In this document: positions 44,422-54,237 of the stretch, piece after piece
Position numbering within the stretch: position 1 is the stretch's first letter
How the letters are laid out: each line of letters begins with the position of its first letter
Source: Segatella copri
GTDB taxonomy: Bacteria > Bacteroidota > Bacteroidia > Bacteroidales > Bacteroidaceae
NCBI RefSeq assembly: GCF_009495355.1
Contig: NZ_VZAD01000072.1
Coordinates: 1-64,000, forward strand
Reading direction: 5' to 3'
Length of the DNA stretch: 64,000 bases
The notes under the pieces: generated by a model
Database searches by the model: none
Seen by the model: the letters and a program-made list of their open reading frames with translations, nothing else
Told to the model about the DNA's origin: nothing
Position numbers and translations under genes: made by a program

Positions 44422-46404
44422 TTAGTTCTTGTAATTTCTTGTCTGTACCTTAATTGCCTCATACTCGAGAGGTTCCTTGTTGAGTACTGGAGCAGTTGCA
44501 TCGTTGCCCTGATACTCCCAGCAACCTACGTAGAAGAAGTTCTCGTCATCACGCTTAGCCTCGCCTTCCTCTGTCTGGTACTCCTCACGGAAGTGACCAC
44601 CACAGCTCTCGTTGCGGTGCAATGCATCGTAAGCGATCAACTCGCCCATCAAGATGAAGTCACGCAAGTGGATAGCCTTATCCAACTCTACGTTCAAGCC
44701 TTCCTTCTTGCCAGGGATGAAGAGGTTCTTGTTGAATTCCTCGCGCAGAGCCTTCATCTTCTTCAAGCCTTCCTCAAGACCTTCCTTGGTACGACCCATA
44801 CCTACGTGCTCCCAAAGGATGTGACCCAACTCCTTGTGGATAGAATCTACAGAGCGCTTGCCATGGATACCCATCAGGCGGTCGATTTCCTTCCGAACAC
44901 CTGCCTCTGCCTCTGCGAACTCTGGAAGATCGGTAGAGAGCTTAGGCCACAAAGCCTGGTCGGCCAAGTAGTTCTGGATAGTATATGGCAATACGAAGTA
45001 ACCGTCAGCCAAACCCTGCATCAAAGCAGATGCACCAAGACGGTTAGCACCGTGGTCAGAGAAGTTACACTCACCAATAGCGAAGAGACCTGGGATAGTG
45101 GTCATCAACTCGTAGTCAACCCAGATACCACCCATTGTATAGTGGATAGCAGGGAAGATCATCATTGGGTTGTAGTACTTCACGCCGTTGATCTCGTTAG
45201 CCAACTCACCTGGGTTAACGTCGGTAATCTCCTCATACATATCGAAGAGGTTGCCATAACGCTGCAGGATAACGTCGATACCGAGACGGTTGATAGACTC
45301 AGAGAAGTCGAGGAATACGGCAAGACCTGTGTTGTTGACACCGAAGCCCTTGTCGCAACGCTCCTTCGCAGCACGAGAAGCCACGTCACGAGGAACCAAG
45401 TTACCGAATGCTGGGTAACGGCGCTCCAAGTAGTAGTCGCGGTCTTCCTCAGGAATATCAGAACCCTTCTTTGTACCAGCCTGCAATGCCTTGGCATCCT
45501 CAAGCTTCTTAGGAACCCAGATACGACCATCGTTACGGAGTGACTCTGACATCAAAGTCAACTTACTCTGGTTTGTACCATGAACAGGGATACATGTTGG
45601 GTGAATCTGAACGTAAGATGGGTTAGCGAAGTCAGCACCCTTGCGGTAGCACTGGATAGCTGCTGTACAGTTACAACCCATAGCGTTGGTAGAGAGGAAG
45701 TAAGCGTTGCCATAACCACCGGTAGCGATAACTACAGCATTGGCAGAGAAACGCTCCAACTCACCTGTAATCAAATTCTTGGCGATGATACCACGTGCGT
45801 GACCGTCAACGATCACAACATCCTCCATCTCGTAACGGGTGAAGAGCTTAACCTTACCTGCCTCAACCATGCGGCTCAAAGAAGAGTAAGCACCGAGGAG
45901 GAGCTGCTGACCTGTCTGACCCTTAGCATAGAATGTACGAGATACCTGAGCACCACCGAAAGAACGGTTAGCCAACATACCACCGTACTCACGAGCGAAA
46001 GGAACGCCCTGAGCTACACACTGGTCGATGATGTCGTTGCTCACCTCAGCCAAACGGTAAACGTTAGCCTCACGGGCACGGTAGTCACCACCCTTTACTG
46101 TATCGTAGAACAAACGGTAAACAGAGTCGCCGTCATTCTGATAATTCTTAGCTGCATTGATACCACCCTGTGCCGCAATAGAGTGAGCACGACGAGGAGA
46201 GTCCTGGATGCAGAAGTTAAGGATATTGAAGCCCATCTCGCCGAGAGAAGCAGCAGCAGAAGCACCTGCCAAACCTGTACCTACAACGATGATGTCGAGC
46301 TTTAACTTATTCTTTGGGTTAACCAAACGCTGATGAGCCTTATAGTTGGTCCATTTCTCAGCTACTGGTCCTTCTGGTATTCTTGAATTTAATGTCTTAG
46401 CCAT
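44422..46404 (-). CDS. frdA: Fumarate reductase / succinate dehydrogenase flavoprotein subunit
   Basis: 660 residues. The FAD dinucleotide-binding motif [11 protein letters not shown] starts at 42 and the FAD-linking His74 is in [11 protein letters not shown]. The active-site block [10 protein letters not shown] is present near 415. In anaerobic Bacteroidales this complex mainly reduces fumarate to succinate as the last step of a short respiratory chain. Middle gene of the operon, 32 bp after frdC. Confidence 0.93.
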   Translation of the reverse strand: MAKTLNSRIPEGPVAEKWTNYKAHQRLVNPKNKLKLDIIVVGTGLAGASAAASLGEMGFNILNFCIQDSPRRAHSIAAQGGINAAKNYQNDGDSVYRLFYDTVKGGDYRAREANVYRLAEVSNDIIDQCVAQGVPFAREYGGMLANRSFGGAQVSRTFYAKGQTGQQLLLGAYSSLSRMVEAGKVKLFTRYEMEDVVIVDGHARGIIAKNLITGELERFSANAVVIATGGYGNAYFLSTNAMGCNCTAAIQCYRKGADFANPSYVQIHPTCIPVHGTNQSKLTLMSESLRNDGRIWVPKKLEDAKALQAGTKKGSDIPEEDRDYYLERRYPAFGNLVPRDVASRAAKERCDKGFGVNNTGLAVFLDFSESINRLGIDVILQRYGNLFDMYEEITDVNPGELANEINGVKYYNPMMIFPAIHYTMGGIWVDYELMTTIPGLFAIGECNFSDHGANRLGASALMQGLADGYFVLPYTIQNYLADQALWPKLSTDLPEFAEAEAGVRKEIDRLMGIHGKRSVDSIHKELGHILWEHVGMGRTKEGLEEGLKKMKALREEFNKNLFIPGKKEGLNVELDKAIHLRDFILMGELIAYDALHRNESCGGHFREEYQTEEGEAKRDDENFFYVGCWEYQGNDATAPVLNKEPLEYEAIKVQTRNYKN

Positions 46405-46436
46405 AATCTTTTTATATACTTAAATGATTACATGAA

Positions 46437-47126
46437 TTAAGCTGCACAGCACAAAGATGGAGCGCAACCGAAAGCGAATGCCAATACAACTACGATGAAG
46501 AGGAGAAGCAAGATGGTAGAGTAAATCATACCGATCATCTTCCAACGGCAGAACCATGTCTTACCGCTCCAACCGAGTGTCTGAATGGCACTCCAGAAAC
46601 CATGAGTGAGGTGGAACCACAAAGCTACCAACCAGATGATGTAGAGAACTACGAATACTGGATTAGCGAAGGTGTCCTGAATGAAAGCGAAACCATCTGC
46701 TGGTTCGTGACCACCAAAGCTTGTACCCAAGAGTTCTGCAAACATCATGTTGTACCAGAAGTTGAAAAGGTGAAGCAAAAGACCGAGAACGATGATGATA
46801 CCGAGTACCAACATGTTCTGACTTGCCCACTCTACCTTCTCTGGCTTTGCTGTTACCTCGTAACGCTGGTTACCACGAGCACGACGGTTCTGTGCTGTCA
46901 GGATGAAAGCGTAAACGATGTGACAAACTGCCAAAGCTGCCAAACCTAAGGTTGCAACTACGGCGTACCAATTTGCACCCAAAGCTCCACAAATCATGTC
47001 ATAAGCCTTTCCTGAGAAAAGCGCAACCACATTCATGCAACCATGGAATGTCAAGAATAGAATAAGTGCAATACCAGTTACTGACATCACTACCTTTCTA
47101 CCAATAGATGAATTGATTAACCACAT
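46437..47126 (-). CDS. frdC: Fumarate reductase / succinate dehydrogenase cytochrome b subunit
   Basis: 229 residues with five hydrophobic segments, as in the B-type (di-haem, single membrane subunit) complexes. Conserved histidines in membrane segments (FLTFHGCMN, CHIVYAF, LHLFNFWYN, LWFHLTHGFW) fit haem ligands. It anchors FrdAB at the inner membrane and passes electrons from menaquinol. First gene of frdCAB, with a leader of about 125 nt from the promoter at 47256-47286. Confidence 0.9.
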   Translation of the reverse strand: MWLINSSIGRKVVMSVTGIALILFLTFHGCMNVVALFSGKAYDMICGALGANWYAVVATLGLAALAVCHIVYAFILTAQNRRARGNQRYEVTAKPEKVEWASQNMLVLGIIIVLGLLLHLFNFWYNMMFAELLGTSFGGHEPADGFAFIQDTFANPVFVVLYIIWLVALWFHLTHGFWSAIQTLGWSGKTWFCRWKMIGMIYSTILLLLFIVVVLAFAFGCAPSLCCAA

Positions 47127-47255
47127 AAATGATTGATTTTTAAATATTTAACTGTTTGAAACTAATTTATATTCTTCTTTAAATATCACCGTACAAGATG
47201 TTTGCTTGCACCGCCCAAAATACCTATTTTTAGGTACATGGCCGCAAGTTTGCTG

Positions 47256-47286
47256 CAAAATTACTATAAATTCATGATTTATCAAA
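47256..47286 (-). promoter_or_regulatory. frdCAB promoter
   Basis: On the minus strand, -33 TTTG (47283-47286) and -7 TAATTTTG (47256-47263) with 19 bp between. The transcript would have a leader of about 120 nt containing a small TACCT/AGGTA hairpin near 47220-47235. Confidence 0.7.
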
Positions 47287-47317
47287 GTGTTTTTGCTAAA
47301 AATTCAATTAAAATTCT

Positions 47318-47325
47318 TACTTTTG
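47318..47325 (+). promoter_or_regulatory. -7 element of mnmG
   Basis: TACTTTTG, 25 bp before the mnmG start. A TTTG at 47292-47295 lies 22 bp upstream, slightly longer than the usual -33 spacing. Confidence 0.5.
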
Positions 47326-47350
47326 CCGAAAATTAGAAATAGTATAGATT

Positions 47351-49222
47351 ATGAATTTCAAGTACGACGTCCTCGTTATAGGCGGAGGCCATGCCGGAAG
47401 TGAAGCCGCTGCAGCTGCTGCGAACATGGGAGCCAAGACATGCCTCATCACAATGGACATGAACAAGATTGGACAGATGAGCTGCAACCCTGCCGTGGGC
47501 GGAATCGCCAAAGGACAAATTGTAAGAGAGATTGATGCATTAGGCGGACAGATGGGTATAGTCACCGACAAGACCGCCATCCAGTTCCGTATGTTAAATA
47601 TAGGTAAAGGACCTGCCGTATGGAGCCCTCGAGCTCAATGCGACAGAGGAAAGTTCATATGGGAATGGAGAACCATTCTCGACCATACCGACAATCTGGA
47701 CATCTGGCAAGATCAGGCTGAAGAACTGTTAGTGGAAAACGGAGAAGCTGTTGGAGTACGCACCATTTGGGGCGCTGAGTTCTTCGCTAAAAGCATTATC
47801 ATTACTGCAGGAACTTTCCTCAACGGACTGATGCATGTAGGAAGAAAAATGGTAGAAGGCGGCAGATGCGCCGAACCTGCAGTACATCACTTCACAGAAA
47901 GCATCACACGATGGGGAATCACAACCGCAAGAATGAAAACTGGAACTCCTGTTCGCATCGACAAGCGAAGCGTGCATTTCGAAGATATGGAAATTCAGCC
48001 TGGCGACAGCGACTTTCATCAATTCTCGTATATGGGCGAACACAGAGTGCTGAAACAGTTGCCTTGCTGGACTTGCTATACTAATAATAAAGTACACGAG
48101 ACACTAAAAAGCGGACTTGCCGACTCTCCTCTTTACAACGGACAGATTCAAAGCACAGGTCCTCGCTATTGTCCAAGTATAGAAACCAAACTCGTCACGT
48201 TCCCCGACAAAGATCAGCATCCGCTCTTCCTGGAACCAGAAGGAGAAGACACCAACGAGATGTACCTGAACGGATTTTCTTCCAGTATGCCTATGGACAT
48301 ACAGCTCAAAGCTCTTCACGAGATACCTGCGCTGAAGGATGCGAAAATCTATCGCCCCGGTTACGCCATAGAGTACGACTACTTCGACCCCACTCAACTA
48401 AAACACTCATTGGAGTCTAAAATCATCAAGGGCTTGTTCTTCGCCGGACAGGTGAACGGAACAACAGGATACGAAGAAGCTGGCGGACAAGGAACCGTTG
48501 CAGGAATCAACGCCGCACTTTATTGCACTGGCAACAAGACTTTCGAAATGCAAAGAGACGAATCTTACATCGGTGTGCTCATCGACGACTTGACAACAAA
48601 GGGAGTGGACGAACCTTACCGTATGTTTACCTCTCGTGCCGAATATCGCATTCTTCTCAGACAGGACGATGCTGATGCCCGACTCACAGAAAAAGCATAC
48701 GACTTGGGAATTGCCAAAAGAGACAGATTTGAATGGTGGATGCAAAAGAAAGAGCAAATCGATAGAATCATCGAATTCTGCGCCAACTACCCGATCAAGA
48801 AAGAATTGGTCAATTCCAAACTGGAAGCTTTAGGCACTACTCCACTCAGAGCTGGCTGCAAACTGATAGACCTGGTGGCACGGCCTCATCTGAATTTGCA
48901 AAACTTAGCGGAAATTATCCCTGATTTGAAGGAAGTGATAAATGCTCCCGCCAATCGCAAAGAAGAAATCACAGAGGCTGCAGAAATCAGAATGAAGTAC
49001 AAAGGATACATCGACCGGGAAAGAATCATCGCCGACAAGATGCACAGACTCGAGAATATCAAAATTAAGGGAAGATTCAACTACGAAGAACTTCGCGAGA
49101 TATCTACCGAAGGACGCCAGAAGCTCTCGAAGATAAACCCTGAAACTCTGGCACAAGCAAGCCGAATCCCAGGCGTTTCTCCAAGCGACATCAACGTCAT
49201 GCTTGTACTGCTCGGCAGATAG
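47351..49222 (+). CDS. mnmG: tRNA uridine-5-carboxymethylaminomethyl modification enzyme MnmG
   Basis: 623 residues. The FAD motif GGGHAGSEAAAAAANMG is at the N-terminus, CNPAVGGIAKG and GTFLNGLMHVG follow, and the C-terminal GVSPSDINVMLVLL block is complete. With MnmE it modifies the wobble uridine of several tRNAs. In many bacteria this gene (formerly gidA) is close to oriC; here a parS-like site follows 47 bp after the stop, which supports an origin-near location. Confidence 0.96.
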   Translation: MNFKYDVLVIGGGHAGSEAAAAAANMGAKTCLITMDMNKIGQMSCNPAVGGIAKGQIVREIDALGGQMGIVTDKTAIQFRMLNIGKGPAVWSPRAQCDRGKFIWEWRTILDHTDNLDIWQDQAEELLVENGEAVGVRTIWGAEFFAKSIIITAGTFLNGLMHVGRKMVEGGRCAEPAVHHFTESITRWGITTARMKTGTPVRIDKRSVHFEDMEIQPGDSDFHQFSYMGEHRVLKQLPCWTCYTNNKVHETLKSGLADSPLYNGQIQSTGPRYCPSIETKLVTFPDKDQHPLFLEPEGEDTNEMYLNGFSSSMPMDIQLKALHEIPALKDAKIYRPGYAIEYDYFDPTQLKHSLESKIIKGLFFAGQVNGTTGYEEAGGQGTVAGINAALYCTGNKTFEMQRDESYIGVLIDDLTTKGVDEPYRMFTSRAEYRILLRQDDADARLTEKAYDLGIAKRDRFEWWMQKKEQIDRIIEFCANYPIKKELVNSKLEALGTTPLRAGCKLIDLVARPHLNLQNLAEIIPDLKEVINAPANRKEEITEAAEIRMKYKGYIDRERIIADKMHRLENIKIKGRFNYEELREISTEGRQKLSKINPETLAQASRIPGVSPSDINVMLVLLGR

Positions 49223-49268
49223 GAACCACACCCAGTTCCTACCCTTGCGAAACTATGAAACAAGTAAA

Positions 49269-49284
49269 TGTTTCACGTGAAACC
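49269..49284. promoter_or_regulatory. parS-like chromosome partition site
   Basis: TGTTTCACGTGAAACC, matching the conserved ParB-binding 16-mer at 15 of 16 bases and containing the full GTTTCACGTGAAAC palindrome. It is between mnmG and apt. The rest of this 228-bp gap (49223-49450) shows no gene. Confidence 0.85.
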
Positions 49285-49450
49285 ACTATAAAGCTAAAAT
49301 ATTGATAATAATACATTTAACACCGGTTACATCAAGAAAAATAGAGTTAAAGCGTCACTTTAAGCATTAGCTAAAGTACATGCTGTACAGGGATAGAAAC
49401 AAAGAGCAAAAACAACAAGAAAGAAGTAACAAATTAAACATATAAAAGAA

Positions 49451-49981
49451 ATGAACAACAAGTTATTATTAGACAATCTGAGAAGCATTCCCGATTGGCC
49501 AATCAAGGGAGTAAACTTCCGCGATGTCACCACTCTTTTCAAGAGTCCGGAAGCCCTCAAAGAGATCAACGACGAAATGTATGAACTCTACAAAGACAAA
49601 GGCATCACAAAGATCGTAGGCATCGAATCTCGCGGTTTTGTCATGTCTTCTGCCTTAGCCATACGACTGGGAGCTGGAGTCGTACTTTGCAGAAAACCCG
49701 GAAAGCTCCCCTGCGAAACCGTACAGGAGAGTTATGCTAAAGAATATGGAATCGACACTATCGAAATCCACAAAGACGCCATCAATGAAAACGACGTTGT
49801 TCTGCTCCACGACGACTTGCTCGCAACTGGCGGAACCATGAAAGCTGCCTGCGACCTGGTCAAGAAATTCCATCCCAAGAAGGTTTATGCCAACTTCATC
49901 ATCGAATTGGTAAACGAGAATTTCATAGGTAGAAAGGTCTTCGATAACGACGTAGAAGTATCTACCCTCTTACAATTATAA
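49451..49981 (+). CDS. apt: Adenine phosphoribosyltransferase
   Basis: 176 residues, the usual length. The PRPP-binding loop is HDDLLATGGT (120-129), and the N-terminal IPDWPIKGVNFRDVTTL block is typical of Apt. It converts adenine and PRPP to AMP in purine salvage. Its transcript ends at a hairpin that also contains a parS-like sequence. Confidence 0.95.
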   Translation: MNNKLLLDNLRSIPDWPIKGVNFRDVTTLFKSPEALKEINDEMYELYKDKGITKIVGIESRGFVMSSALAIRLGAGVVLCRKPGKLPCETVQESYAKEYGIDTIEIHKDAINENDVVLLHDDLLATGGTMKAACDLVKKFHPKKVYANFIIELVNENFIGRKVFDNDVEVSTLLQL

Positions 49982-49989
49982 AACATAAG

Positions 49990-50019
49990 CCGCTATTGTT
50001 TCACGTGAAACCATAGCGG
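49990..50019 (+). terminator. apt terminator that contains a second parS-like site
   Basis: CCGCTAT (49990-49996) and ATAGCGG (50013-50019) flank TGTTTCACGTGAAACC (49997-50012), making an almost loop-free stem followed by TTTTTT. It is therefore both a good terminator and a 15/16 match to parS. Confidence 0.8.
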
Positions 50020-50044
50020 TTTTTTACCCTTAAATATAAAGGAA

Positions 50045-51886
50045 ATGTCAAAACAAGACAACGAACAAAGATTAGCCAAGCTCAAAAATATAGTATTAAG
50101 TATGCCTGAAAAGCCAGGAAGTTACCAATACTACGACGAGAACCATACAATTATATATGTAGGAAAAGCTAAAAATCTGAAGCGAAGAGTATCTTCCTAT
50201 TTCCATAAGGAAGTAGACAGATACAAAACCAAAGTGCTTGTTTCCAAAATTCACGACATTTCCTACACAGTGGTCAATACAGAAGAAGACGCACTACTGC
50301 TGGAAAACAGCCTGATCAAGAAATACAACCCCAAATACAACGTTTTGCTGAAAGACGGCAAGACTTACCCTTCTATTTGCGTAACCAACGAGCCTTTCCC
50401 GAGAATTTTCAAAACAAGAAACATCAACAAGCGCGTAGGAACATTCTACGGACCTTATCCTCACATAGGAAGCATGTATGCAGTACTTGAAATCATCAAA
50501 AAGCTCTACAAACCCCGCACTTGTCGCTTTCCTTTGACAAGAGAAGGTATCAGAGACGGAAAATACAAGCCTTGTCTCGACTATCACATACACAACTGCG
50601 GAGCGCCTTGCATCAACAAGCAAAGCTACGAAGAATATCAGGAAAACATGCGCCAGGCTCGTGAGATTCTGAAGGGAAACACACGGGAAGTAAGCAAATA
50701 TCTCTACGATATGATGATGAAAAATGCCGAGATTCTTAAGTTCGAGGTGGCCGAAGAATACAAGAGAAAGTATATTTTGCTCGACGAATTTGAGGCAAAA
50801 AGCGAGGTTGTAAGCCACACCATTACCGATGTAGAAGTATTTACTATCGTGAACGACGACAGCAACAAGAACGCATTTATCAACTATATCCACGTCAAAA
50901 ATGGCACCATCAACCAGAGCTTTACCTACGAATATAAACGCAAGTTGGAGGAAAGCAACGAAGAGCTTTTGATAACAGCCATACCTGAGATCAGAGAACG
51001 TTTCCACTCTGCTTCCAAAGAGATTATTGTGCCTTTCGAGATGGAATGGAAATTAAAAGACGCCACTTTCTTCGTACCACAAAGAGGCGACAAGAAACAT
51101 CTTTTGGAATTGTCGGAAATGAACTGCAAACAGTACAAATTCGACCGTCTTAAGCAGGCAGAAAAACTCAATCCAGAACAAAAACAAACTCGACTGATGA
51201 AGGAATTGCAGTCCAAATTAAAGTTGCCAAAACTGCCTTATCAGATAGAATGCTTCGACAACTCCAACATCTCCGGCACAGATGCCGTGGCAGGCTGTAT
51301 CGTATATAAAGGTATGAAGCCAAGCCGTAAAGACTATAGAAAATACAACATAAAAACCGTTGTAGGTCCCGACGATTATGCATCGATGCAGGAGGTGGTA
51401 AGGCGCAGATACAGCCGTATGATAGAAGAAGGCACACCGCTACCCGACCTTATTATTACCGATGGTGGTAAAGGCCAGATGGAGGTTGTAAGAGCCGTAA
51501 TAGAAGACGAGCTCAGGCTTCATATAAGCATAGCTGGACTCGCAAAAGACGACCGACACCGCACCAACGAGCTACTCTTCGGCTTTCCTCCTCAAACGGT
51601 TGCCATACCGACTGAAAGTGAGCTGTTCAAAGTCCTCACACAGATTCAGGACGAAGTACACCGATACGCCATCACATTCCACCGAGACAAGCGGTCCAAG
51701 CATGCTTTACACTCCGAACTCGACGATATTAAAGGCATCGGCCCTAAGGCAAAAGAGGCACTTCTGAGCCATTTTAAAAGCGTCAAAAAGATAAAAGAAG
51801 CAAGCCTGGAAGCCCTAACAGAGATTGTGGGCCAGCATAAGGCAAGCATATTAAGGGATTATTTTGAAAATAATCAGCCTAAATGA
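50045..51886 (+). CDS. uvrC: Excinuclease ABC subunit C
   Basis: 613 residues. The N-terminal GIY-YIG-type nuclease is seen in EKPGSYQYYD and IIYVGKAKNLKRRV, a UvrB-binding region lies in the middle, the RNase H-like nuclease begins at about 400 (ECFDNSNISGTDAV), and tandem helix-hairpin-helix motifs end the protein (IKGIGPKAKEALLSHF). It makes both cuts in nucleotide excision repair. The gene starts 26 bp past the apt terminator hairpin. Confidence 0.95.
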   Translation: MSKQDNEQRLAKLKNIVLSMPEKPGSYQYYDENHTIIYVGKAKNLKRRVSSYFHKEVDRYKTKVLVSKIHDISYTVVNTEEDALLLENSLIKKYNPKYNVLLKDGKTYPSICVTNEPFPRIFKTRNINKRVGTFYGPYPHIGSMYAVLEIIKKLYKPRTCRFPLTREGIRDGKYKPCLDYHIHNCGAPCINKQSYEEYQENMRQAREILKGNTREVSKYLYDMMMKNAEILKFEVAEEYKRKYILLDEFEAKSEVVSHTITDVEVFTIVNDDSNKNAFINYIHVKNGTINQSFTYEYKRKLEESNEELLITAIPEIRERFHSASKEIIVPFEMEWKLKDATFFVPQRGDKKHLLELSEMNCKQYKFDRLKQAEKLNPEQKQTRLMKELQSKLKLPKLPYQIECFDNSNISGTDAVAGCIVYKGMKPSRKDYRKYNIKTVVGPDDYASMQEVVRRRYSRMIEEGTPLPDLIITDGGKGQMEVVRAVIEDELRLHISIAGLAKDDRHRTNELLFGFPPQTVAIPTESELFKVLTQIQDEVHRYAITFHRDKRSKHALHSELDDIKGIGPKAKEALLSHFKSVKKIKEASLEALTEIVGQHKASILRDYFENNQPK

Positions 51887-51937
51887 TGGCAATTCGGCAA
51901 AAATAATGTATATTTGCAGAAGATATAATTAAGAAAT

Positions 51938-52390
51938 ATGAGAATTGTAATACAACGCGTCGCACACGCATCTGTCGCCATCGAGGGAGAAGTAAAATCT
52001 GCTATCCAGCAGGGCTATCTCATCCTTCTCGGCATAGAGGAAAGCGACACTTCTGAAGACATTGACTGGTTAGTAAGAAAAGTAATTGGACTCCGTGTTT
52101 TCGACGACGAGAACCATGTGATGAACCGCTCCATTATGGATATAAACGGCGAGATATTGGTCATCAGCCAGTTTACCCTATTCGCCAGCTACAAGAAAGG
52201 AAATCGCCCCAGCTGGCTAAGAGCTGCCAAACACGAGATAAGCGTTCCGCTCTATGAAGAGTTCTGCAAGAAGCTGTCTGAGGCACTCGGAAAGCCTGTA
52301 GGAACAGGAGAATTTGGAGCATACATGAAGGTAGATCTGCTGAATGATGGTCCAGTTACCATCATGATGGACACCCATAACAAGGAATAG
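51938..52390 (+). CDS. dtd: D-aminoacyl-tRNA deacylase
   Basis: 150 residues. The catalytic SQFTL is at 77-81 and the Gly-cisPro chirality motif NDGPVT at 136-141. It removes D-amino acids from mischarged tRNAs. It begins 51 bp after uvrC and heads a tight run with the small membrane protein, the MazG-like protein and deoC. Confidence 0.93.
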   Translation: MRIVIQRVAHASVAIEGEVKSAIQQGYLILLGIEESDTSEDIDWLVRKVIGLRVFDDENHVMNRSIMDINGEILVISQFTLFASYKKGNRPSWLRAAKHEISVPLYEEFCKKLSEALGKPVGTGEFGAYMKVDLLNDGPVTIMMDTHNKE

Positions 52391-52419
52391 ACACAGACTA
52401 TTCCACAGAACAAAAAAAA

Positions 52420-52680
52420 ATGAAAAGAATAGTAAAGTATAAAGATTGGCTAACGACCATAGGATTGATTCTGTGGATCGCCTTTTCACAGAGGCTATTG
52501 GACAACGAATGGGCTGTATACGCAGGTCAAACACTCATCATCATGGGTCTGAACCTGGATTTCTTATATGACAAAAGAGAGGATGGAAAGATCGGTATCT
52601 ACAATACCATTGCCGTGTTATTTTTCACTGGATTATGGATAAGTTCGACCTATTTGATTATTAAAGATCATCTATTATGA
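52420..52680 (+). CDS. Small two-helix membrane protein, unknown function
   Basis: 86 residues with two or three hydrophobic stretches (TTIGLILWIAFSQ, YAGQTLIIMGLNLDF, IAVLFFTGLWISSTYLI) and a polar loop with YDKREDGKIG. Its stop overlaps the start of the MazG-like gene by 4 bp (ATGA), so the two are translationally coupled. I do not recognise a family; the context with dtd, mazG-like and deoC suggests a housekeeping role. Confidence 0.7.
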   Translation: MKRIVKYKDWLTTIGLILWIAFSQRLLDNEWAVYAGQTLIIMGLNLDFLYDKREDGKIGIYNTIAVLFFTGLWISSTYLIIKDHLL

Positions 52681-53024
52681 CTATAAAAGAAGCACAAGAG
52701 GCTGTAGACAAGTGGATTAAGCAATATGGAGTACGCTATTTCAGCGAACTAACCAATATGGCTTGCCTGACTGAAGAGGTGGGTGAACTGGCTCGTGTCA
52801 TCGCCCGAACCTATGGCGACCAGAGCTTCAAAAAGGGAGAAAAGCCCAACCTTGGAGAAGAGATGGCCGACGTGCTTTGGGTACTTATCTGTCTGGCAAA
52901 TCAAACGGGTGTAGACCTTACAGAAGAGCTCCAAAAGAGCTTCAACAAGAAGACCCAAAGAGATGCGGAAAGACATAAAAACAACCCTAAATTAAGCACA
53001 GAACAAGGAAAAGACAAACAATAA
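52677..53024 (+). CDS. MazG-like nucleotide pyrophosphohydrolase
   Basis: 115 residues. The metal-binding EEVGE (33-37) and the second acidic motif EEMAD (61-65) match the single-domain MazG/dUTPase-like all-alpha fold. It probably hydrolyses unwanted nucleoside triphosphates. It overlaps the preceding gene and is 25 bp before deoC. Confidence 0.85.
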   Translation: MTIKEAQEAVDKWIKQYGVRYFSELTNMACLTEEVGELARVIARTYGDQSFKKGEKPNLGEEMADVLWVLICLANQTGVDLTEELQKSFNKKTQRDAERHKNNPKLSTEQGKDKQ

Positions 53025-53049
53025 ATAACAACAATAAAAAACATTAAGT

Positions 53050-53988
53050 ATGAGCAGTATCAAGGAACAAGTTATTGCCCAGAAAAAAGGGCAGTACAGC
53101 GAGATGGACGACAAGTATTTGTCAGTTTTGAAACAGTATAACTGCGACCTCAACGACGAGGAAGTAGCAGCAGAAGTCAAGAAGATACTCGACGAGAAAG
53201 TGGCTGAGAACGAGACCATGGAGGTAAAGAAATTCCTCTTTGGAAGCATCGAGTTGACCTCTCTTCATACCGAAGATACAGAGGAAAGCATCCTGAAAAT
53301 GATCGAAAAGGTAAATCAGTTTGCCAAGGATTATCCACAGCTTCCTCATGTAGCTACCGTATGCACCTACCCTAACTTTGCTGGACTGATCAGCCAGAGC
53401 TTGGAGGTTGATGGCGTGGAAATCGCCGTCGTAAGCGGCAATTTCCCTTCTTCACAGACATTTATAGAGGTAAAGATAGCCGAGACCGCCATGGCCATCA
53501 AAGACGGCGCTACAGAGGTGGATATCGTGATGCCTGTAGGCAAGTTCTTCAGCGAGGATTACGAGGGTCTTTGCGACGACATCCAGGAACTGAAGGAAAC
53601 CTGTGGAGAGCACAAGATGAAATGTATCCTTGAGACAGGTTGCCTGAAGAACTGCAGCAACATCATGAAAGCCTCTATCTTAGCCATGTACTCTGGCTCC
53701 GACTACATCAAGACCTCTACAGGTAAGGAAAAGATTTCTGCCACTCCTGAGGCTGCTTACGTAATGTGTCAGGCCATCAAAGCATACTACGAAAAGACTG
53801 GCATTCAGATAGGTTTCAAGCCCGCAGGTGGCATTAATACCGTCCACGATGCAGTAGTTTACTACACCATCGTAAAGGAAGTCTTAGGCGAAAAATGGCT
53901 GACCAATCAGTGGTTGCGACTCGGTACATCACGCCTTACCAACCTCCTCTTGAGCGAAATTTTAGGCAAGGAAATAAAGTATTTCTAA
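53050..53988 (+). CDS. deoC: Deoxyribose-phosphate aldolase
   Basis: 312 residues, longer than the E. coli enzyme because of an N-terminal extension of about 60 residues. Schiff-base Lys221 lies in DYIKTSTGK, with VDIVMPVG and GFKPAGGI as the other barrel motifs. It splits deoxyribose 5-phosphate into acetaldehyde and glyceraldehyde 3-phosphate in nucleoside breakdown. A terminator hairpin follows at 54021-54060. Confidence 0.93.
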   Translation: MSSIKEQVIAQKKGQYSEMDDKYLSVLKQYNCDLNDEEVAAEVKKILDEKVAENETMEVKKFLFGSIELTSLHTEDTEESILKMIEKVNQFAKDYPQLPHVATVCTYPNFAGLISQSLEVDGVEIAVVSGNFPSSQTFIEVKIAETAMAIKDGATEVDIVMPVGKFFSEDYEGLCDDIQELKETCGEHKMKCILETGCLKNCSNIMKASILAMYSGSDYIKTSTGKEKISATPEAAYVMCQAIKAYYEKTGIQIGFKPAGGINTVHDAVVYYTIVKEVLGEKWLTNQWLRLGTSRLTNLLLSEILGKEIKYF

Positions 53989-54020
53989 GGCATAGGTGTC
54001 ATTAGCATTACTTCATACGC

Positions 54021-54060
54021 ATAAGAGCTTGGTTCCAATCATTGGGAATCAAGCTCTTAT
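54021..54060 (+). terminator. deoC terminator
   Basis: ATAAGAGCTTG pairs with CAAGCTCTTAT, with a nearly complete inner stem (GTTCC / GGGAAT), followed by TATTATTTTTT. Confidence 0.75.
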
Positions 54061-54133
54061 TATTTTTTCATAAACTGTATTAAATTGTATTTTCTATAAG
54101 GACAAAATGTCATGAAATCCTTATTCATTCTAT

Positions 54134-54217
54134 GTTCTAAACTTTAGAACATAAGTTCGATACTTTAGGATACAAGTTCTAAACTTTAGAACTTAAGTTC
54201 CAAACTTTAGAACATAG
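54134..54217. repeat. Four tandem 21-bp palindromic repeats
   Basis: Four units of exactly 21 bp start at 54134, 54155, 54176 and 54197. Units 1 and 3 contain the near-palindrome GTTCTAAACTTTAGAAC followed by a short spacer (ATAA or TTAA); unit 4 is GTTCCAAACTTTAGAAC and unit 2 is the most changed. The array lies between the convergent deoC and polyprenyl synthase genes and has no ORF. Confidence 0.85.
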
Positions 54218-54237
54218 AATTATCCTAAGCAAAAAAA

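Noticed and set aside
44329..45543. 404-codon plus-strand open frame opposite frdA/frdB
   Set aside because: Antisense to the highly conserved flavoprotein and iron-sulfur genes, no recognisable domain.
47130..47240. Riboswitch in the frdCAB leader
   Set aside because: The leader is about 120 nt, but only a small hairpin is visible and no known riboswitch core is recognised.
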